From JADKIH01 sp031417395 (GTDB taxonomy: Bacteria > Bacteroidota > Bacteroidia > AKYH767-A > 2013-40CM-41-45): a stretch of DNA of 64,000 nucleotides. This document shows, in pieces, positions 59,923 through 64,000 of the stretch. The stretch is taken from contig JANOVM010000036.1 in NCBI GenBank assembly GCA_031417395.1, positions 62,001 through 126,000 of the forward strand. Reading direction: 5' to 3'. The stretch's first letter is position 1, and each line of letters opens with the position of its first letter. The translations under genes were made by a program, and so were the position numbers. The notes under the pieces were generated by a model. That model worked only from the letters and a program-made list of their open reading frames with translations. It searched no databases and was not told where the DNA came from.

Positions 59923-61266
59923 ATGGTAAGAATTTTATTTAAATCAATATTGTTTGTTATACTTCTACCTATAAATTCAATTGCCCAAATTGAAAATGTA
60001 ATTGTTGAGACATATTATATTTCCGATGCAATCGATGCAACAGATACCACAGGCGGAATTTTGACCATTGGTTCAAAAACGTATAGGGTTTTTGTTGACT
60101 TGGCTCCCGGTTCCAGGCTTAAAAAAATATATGGTGATACAAACCATGCTCTTAAATTTTCAAGTACTGCTCCGTTTTTTAACAATAAAATGGATGGACA
60201 AAGTTTTGCTAAAGATTTTAGTAAAACACGATTACAGGAAAATACCGTTGCATTAGATTCGTGGTTGACACTTGGACAAGCAACTAGGGTAGCTGCTAAA
60301 ACTTATTTCGGAGTTGTTAAATCCAATGACTTAAACGGTTCATTTATTGGCGGAGTAAATAACGATGGCGGTAGCGCCGGTATATCCTCCGGTTTATTAG
60401 CGAATGCTGATGTTAATGCAGGAATTCCAATAACAACAGCTGACGGACTAGATTCTATGTCTGATATTCCATCCTCTTGGGCAGATTATGGTTTTATTAA
60501 TAATATTTCAGGAGTAGATTCCTCTATTTTCGGTTCAATTAAAAGAGGTGTTGAATTTATAAGTTATAATGCAGGTCTTCAAAATTCAGGAGTTCGGGGT
60601 ATTGATCCCGGAAGTAATTTGGTTTTAGTTGCACAGCTGACTACTGCGGGAGAAATTTCTTTTGAACTTAATCTGGAGGTAGAAGAACTTTCGGGAGGAA
60701 CAACCAGGGTAATTAAATATGTTGCGAATAGCAGCACACTTTTATCGGATGAAAGATTATGCCCATTCCTGAAATTCCCCGCCTTGTGCGGTTGTACAGA
60801 CCCTCATTATTTTGAATTCAACCCTGCTTATAGTTGTGGTAGTTCAGATTCATGTAAAAATTTAATAGTGTTTGGTTGTACAGATACATTAGCCTGCAAT
60901 TATAACTCGGAGGCTAATTATAATATTCCCGAATTATGCTGCTATCCCGGACTTTGCAATGACAGGGACATTAATGTGGTTTGTCCTCAGTTAAGTGCTC
61001 AAAAAACTATTTCAGAGAGTTTTGTTCTTTATCCAAATCCTGCAACAGAAGAAATTATAATTTCCGGAAATACCTTAATGAGCGGAGAAGTTTCTATTAT
61101 TATCTATGATCAATATGGTAAAGCGGTCAGAGAGGAAAGAAAAAATGTTGATGCCGGAAATATTTATCAGCAATTGAATGTGTCAGATTTTAGCAGCGGT
61201 ATATATTTTTTGAAGCTGGAAACTGAAGGTGCTTCCATTAGCAGGAAATTCTTTATCTATAAGTAA
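59923..61266 (+). CDS. Secreted paralogue 3 with Cys-rich linker and T9SS domain
   Basis: A 447-aa protein, signal peptide FKSILFVILLPINSIAQ. The N-domain is the most divergent of the three: IENVIVETYYISDAIDATDT, YRVFVDLAPGSRLKKIYGDT, FFNNKMDGQSFAKDF, LDSWLTLGQATRVAAKTYFG. It is followed by two Cys-rich units, CGCTDPHYFEFNPAYSCGSS and FGCTDTLACNYNSEANYN, a repeat type (GCxDxxACNYNxxA) widespread in flavobacterial secreted proteins. The T9SS domain is FVLYPNPATEEIIISGNTLM...GIYFLKLETEGASISRKFFI. It starts 11 bp after the TonB receptor gene and 39 bp before the FISUMP lipoprotein gene. Confidence 0.85.
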   Translation: MVRILFKSILFVILLPINSIAQIENVIVETYYISDAIDATDTTGGILTIGSKTYRVFVDLAPGSRLKKIYGDTNHALKFSSTAPFFNNKMDGQSFAKDFSKTRLQENTVALDSWLTLGQATRVAAKTYFGVVKSNDLNGSFIGGVNNDGGSAGISSGLLANADVNAGIPITTADGLDSMSDIPSSWADYGFINNISGVDSSIFGSIKRGVEFISYNAGLQNSGVRGIDPGSNLVLVAQLTTAGEISFELNLEVEELSGGTTRVIKYVANSSTLLSDERLCPFLKFPALCGCTDPHYFEFNPAYSCGSSDSCKNLIVFGCTDTLACNYNSEANYNIPELCCYPGLCNDRDINVVCPQLSAQKTISESFVLYPNPATEEIIISGNTLMSGEVSIIIYDQYGKAVREERKNVDAGNIYQQLNVSDFSSGIYFLKLETEGASISRKFFIYK

Positions 61267-61304
61267 GTTTATTAAGTATACTAACCCGGATAAAATATTT
61301 CTTT

Positions 61305-62042
61305 ATGAGAACAAATTATATTTATAAAACATTTTTAACAGGCAGTTTAGCTATTATTTTTCTTTGTTTGCATAGCTGCAAAAAAGATGAAAAGGATTCA
61401 ATAATAATGGAATCCGGTACCGTTACCGATATTGAAAACAATATTTATCGCACGGTTAAAATCGGAAATCAATGGTGGATGGCAGAAAATCTTAAAGTAA
61501 AAACTTTCCGAAATGGATTACCTATTGCATTGCATCAGACTCCGGAAAGTTGGGAAGATACTATTCCATCTTATTGTATTTTTGATAATAAAGCTGAAGC
61601 CCCGGGATTATTGTATAACTGGTATGCAATTGGCAGCGTTAATAACATTGCTCCTGCCGGTTGGCATGTACCAAGTGATAAGGAATGGCAGGAACTCGAA
61701 AAATATTTGGGAATGAGCGAAGGGGATGCGGGTAAAAAAGGCTGGAGGGGAAATGTAGAAGGAGATAAATTAAAAAAAGAAGGAACAACCGGTTGGACAA
61801 CATTTTCAGGGGTTTGGTCAACCAATGAAAGTGGTTTCAGTGCTCTGGCCGGAGGATGCCGTCTTTTCAATGGAAAATGGGGTGAGCCCGGCCTTTTTGC
61901 AACAGGTTTTTGGTGGGCGAATTCTGAATTGTCAGATACAAGTCAGGCATATTTCCGTTATCTCGATTATAAAAATTCAAATATTTACAGATCTAATTGC
62001 GACAAGAACTATGGCTTTAGTATTCGATGTGTTAAAGACTAG
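61305..62042 (+). CDS. FISUMP-domain lipoprotein
   Basis: A 245-aa protein with an N-terminal lipoprotein signal, FLTGSLAIIFLCLHSCKKDE (lipobox LHSC). The rest is one Fibrobacter succinogenes major paralogous (FISUMP) domain: VTDIENNIYRTVKIGNQWWM, AENLKVKTFRNGLP, APGLLYNWYAIGSVNNIAPA, GWHVPSDKEWQELEKYLG, and GFSALAGGCRLFNGKWGEPG. It ends NSNIYRSNCDKNYGFSIRCV. The fold is C-type-lectin-like and the domain is a surface or periplasmic module of unknown ligand. It is probably the last gene of the receptor-paralogue 3 transcript. Confidence 0.87.
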   Translation: MRTNYIYKTFLTGSLAIIFLCLHSCKKDEKDSIIMESGTVTDIENNIYRTVKIGNQWWMAENLKVKTFRNGLPIALHQTPESWEDTIPSYCIFDNKAEAPGLLYNWYAIGSVNNIAPAGWHVPSDKEWQELEKYLGMSEGDAGKKGWRGNVEGDKLKKEGTTGWTTFSGVWSTNESGFSALAGGCRLFNGKWGEPGLFATGFWWANSELSDTSQAYFRYLDYKNSNIYRSNCDKNYGFSIRCVKD

Positions 62043-62306
62043 AGTATTAAATTCATTTAGAAAATAGATCTAAATATTTTTTGGTTAATTGAATTGGAGA
62101 AAAAATTTTCCTGAGTTACAAGAATTTAATTTCCTGATCAATTTTGTTCACTGTTCACATTTAGTTCACTTTATGTTAAAACACATAATATTCCAATAAC
62201 TATAATGTAATGATATAGTAAGTTTAATTTTCAATTGGGTAAACAAAGCTTAGTGATATTTGCAGAATCCAAAAATGCAATCATAAAATTTAAAAACTAT
62301 AAAAAC

Positions 62307-63983
62307 ATGAAAATGAAAAAAACAATTACTCGATTAATTCTTACTGTTGCTATGGCATACACGTCCGTTTCAACAGTTGATGGTCAAACAGATTTAGGCG
62401 CAGCTTGCGGTTGTCCGGCTGTGGCAACAAGACCAACGGTTCTGATGTCTACCTTGGCTGTTAGTGGAGGAGCTACTGATGGAGACCTTCTGGCAAATAC
62501 AATTTTAACTTGCGACAAAACGTATATTCTTGATAAAAAAATATACGTTCCCGATGGAAAAGTATTAACTATTAATCCCGGTACAGTTATCAAAGGAAGA
62601 TTTAATGCTGTAGCTGCTAACGTTACTGCATTAGTAGTTCAAAGAGGTGGTAAAATTTATGCCAGTGGCACTCCTGATTGTCAAATTGTTTTCACAGCGG
62701 AAGCAGACAATTTAGATGGCACTTATCCGATTGCAAATAAGGGACAATGGGGTGGTGTAGTAATATGCGGTAAAGCATCCAATAACTTAACCCTTGCCGC
62801 AAACGGACCTTTTCAGGCAGGTGTGGGCGATGGAAAATTATGTGTTGCAAATGGCTTGGGGACAATCGAAGGTTTCGCTTCTTCCAATAGCAGAGATCAA
62901 TTTGGTGTTGATCTGAATACGGGTTCCTTTGATGATAATGATAATTCAGGTATTTTAAAATATATTTCTATCAGATATTCCGGTGCAATACTGGTTGTAG
63001 GGTCAGAAATCAATGGACTTACACTTGGTTCTGTCGGAAGAGGAACTACCATTGAGCATATTGAAATAGTTTCTTGCGCAGATGACGGTATTGAATTTTT
63101 CGGTGGTACTGTTAACGTAAAATACTATGCTTCTTTATTTGGCAATGATGATATGTTCGATTGGGATGATGGTTATACAGGAAAAGTGCAATTTATGTTT
63201 GGTCTTAAAACTGACAATACAACTGCAAGCTTAGAAGCAGATAACGGCTTTGAAATGGATGCTGATGATCAGAAATCAAATTTATTACCTCGTTCACACC
63301 CTATTATTTACAACGTAACTATGATCGGTAACAGCAAAGCAACGTTGAATAGTGATAACAGCGGACTTGCAGCAATTGAAGCTAAAGAACTTACAGAAGG
63401 AGAAATTTACAATTCTGTATTTGCAAATTGGAGATATGGTCTTAACCTTATTAAAGCGTTGGGTACCCGTACCGGAACAAGTGAGGCTTATCATAACTGG
63501 TCTAATAGCACCGGTAATGGCAGCAACAGTTTAAAAATTAAATGCAACACTTTTGTTAATGTTACGAATGGTTTGGCTCTCGATAAAAATGCCACCGGTG
63601 GTTTTGGTAGCCCGGCGGATATAACTCAATTTACTGTTACTGACAAGAATGATGTTGTTTCTTCTGTTCCTGGTTTTGACTATACTTTTTTAGTAAACAA
63701 TACTTCAAACTTGGTTTCTGATCAATACGATGCTATTCCTAATCCTGCATTGTCAACTACCGGATGTCCAACACCTCCTGTTGATGGCTTCTATACTCCT
63801 GCAGCTTACAGAGGCGCTTTTGATCCTAATGGTAAGAACTGGTTATCTGATTGGGCTTATGCTGCTATATTAGGTGTAACTACAGGGCTTCAGCCTTGTC
63901 CAACAGATATCAATGGTGATGGCACAACTAACCAAATTGACTTCCTTCAATTGTTGGGTCAGTACAATCAAAATTGTCAATAA
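62307..63983 (+). CDS. Secreted beta-helix-like protein with C-terminal EF-hand (dockerin-like) end
   Basis: I start it at ATG 62307 (MKMKKTITRLILTVAMAYTS, signal peptide ending VDGQ); the frame is open 24 codons further up, without signal character. The ~558-aa product follows a widespread Bacteroidota pattern: LTCDKTYILDKKIYVPDGKV, LTINPGTVIKGRFNA, GQWGGVVICGKASNN, GILKYISIRYSGAI, IEHIEIVSCADDGIEFFGGT, DDMFDWDDGYTGKVQFMFGL. This predicts a right-handed parallel beta-helix. It ends PTDINGDGTTNQIDFLQLLG with a final Cys, a calcium-loop motif, instead of a T9SS type A domain. The export route past the periplasm is therefore open. Confidence 0.84.
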   Translation: MKMKKTITRLILTVAMAYTSVSTVDGQTDLGAACGCPAVATRPTVLMSTLAVSGGATDGDLLANTILTCDKTYILDKKIYVPDGKVLTINPGTVIKGRFNAVAANVTALVVQRGGKIYASGTPDCQIVFTAEADNLDGTYPIANKGQWGGVVICGKASNNLTLAANGPFQAGVGDGKLCVANGLGTIEGFASSNSRDQFGVDLNTGSFDDNDNSGILKYISIRYSGAILVVGSEINGLTLGSVGRGTTIEHIEIVSCADDGIEFFGGTVNVKYYASLFGNDDMFDWDDGYTGKVQFMFGLKTDNTTASLEADNGFEMDADDQKSNLLPRSHPIIYNVTMIGNSKATLNSDNSGLAAIEAKELTEGEIYNSVFANWRYGLNLIKALGTRTGTSEAYHNWSNSTGNGSNSLKIKCNTFVNVTNGLALDKNATGGFGSPADITQFTVTDKNDVVSSVPGFDYTFLVNNTSNLVSDQYDAIPNPALSTTGCPTPPVDGFYTPAAYRGAFDPNGKNWLSDWAYAAILGVTTGLQPCPTDINGDGTTNQIDFLQLLGQYNQNCQ

Positions 63984-64000
63984 TAAGTTCAATAACAATA

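Noticed and set aside
1..64000. tRNA, rRNA and CRISPR arrays
   Set aside because: I found no cloverleaf with a GTTCRANNC arm, no rRNA-like sequence and no array of short regularly spaced direct repeats. The only regular direct repeat (25750-26060) has two long units and no spacers.

Overview
The window looks like chromosomal DNA of a member of the Bacteroidota, probably a free-living or environmental Sphingobacteriia/Chitinophagia/Flavobacteriia-type organism. The evidence is AT-rich DNA, starts without Shine-Dalgarno sequences, -7 elements of the TAnnTTTG type (29629-29636, 35335-35342), and about ten secreted proteins with a C-terminal type IX secretion (T9SS) sorting domain. There is also a SusC-like TonB receptor with a carboxypeptidase-D-like N-terminal domain, the three-gene sdhCAB operon, and the prs-rplY-pth order. 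I see no rRNA, tRNA or CRISPR array.

Layout. 1-511 is the 5' part of a secreted PNGase-F-like protein. 639-8031 is an accessory, partly decaying stretch of mostly minus-strand genes: a frameshifted TraB/GumN-like lipoprotein, a VOC/PhnB-type gene with an in-frame TGA, a YciI-type fragment, a REP-type transposase remnant with its palindrome, an agmatine-deiminase-family enzyme, a quinone-oxidoreductase-like dehydrogenase and an esterase with a TPR tail.

8252-18106 holds two gene modules, each bounded by its own inverted repeat and separated by long imperfect palindromes. Module 1 (8252-10100) is framed by GTTAGCTGTAgGCA / TGCtTACAGCTAAC, and its repeats abut the first and last codons. It encodes a proteasome-like Ntn hydrolase with T1, D17 and K33 all in place, a small unrecognised protein, and a protein with a HEPN-type Rx4H motif. 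I know of no described system with this composition. Module 2 (10219-18106) is framed by GTTACCGGT / ACCGGTAAC. It encodes a four-gene restriction-modification-like operon: an XRE/C-type regulator with a perfect 17-bp operator, a beta-class methyltransferase with a zinc ribbon, a TaqI-like N6-methyltransferase, and a large nuclease-like/methyltransferase fusion. Two hairpins (10288-10353 and 17966-18030) share unpaired motifs while their arms differ by compensating changes.

18380-25340 carries three T9SS cargo genes, two of them tandem paralogues with PKD domains. 25341-26189 is non-coding with a 161-bp-period tandem repeat. 26190-29608 is sdhCAB. 29867-29990 holds a RelE/ParE-like toxin truncated at a palindrome beside an intact antitoxin (29980-30204). 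30631-34100 is nrdA/nrdB and 34631-35215 a DUF3109 protein.

35388-42087 is a cell-surface locus: a beta-helix protein split by an in-frame TAG and a roughly 2-kb tandem duplication. Hairpins before each duplicated gene keep pairing through a compensatory change. 42347-47543 is housekeeping (glyQS, pth, rplY, prs) with one lamin-tail T9SS protein. 47904-53628 has a T9SS protein, a GT39-like membrane glycosyltransferase, DUF1801, a TauE/SafE exporter and small proteins. 54060-63983 is a surface-protein locus: three secreted paralogues of a family I do not recognise surround a TonB-dependent receptor, followed by a FISUMP-domain lipoprotein and a secreted beta-helix-like protein ending in an EF-hand segment.
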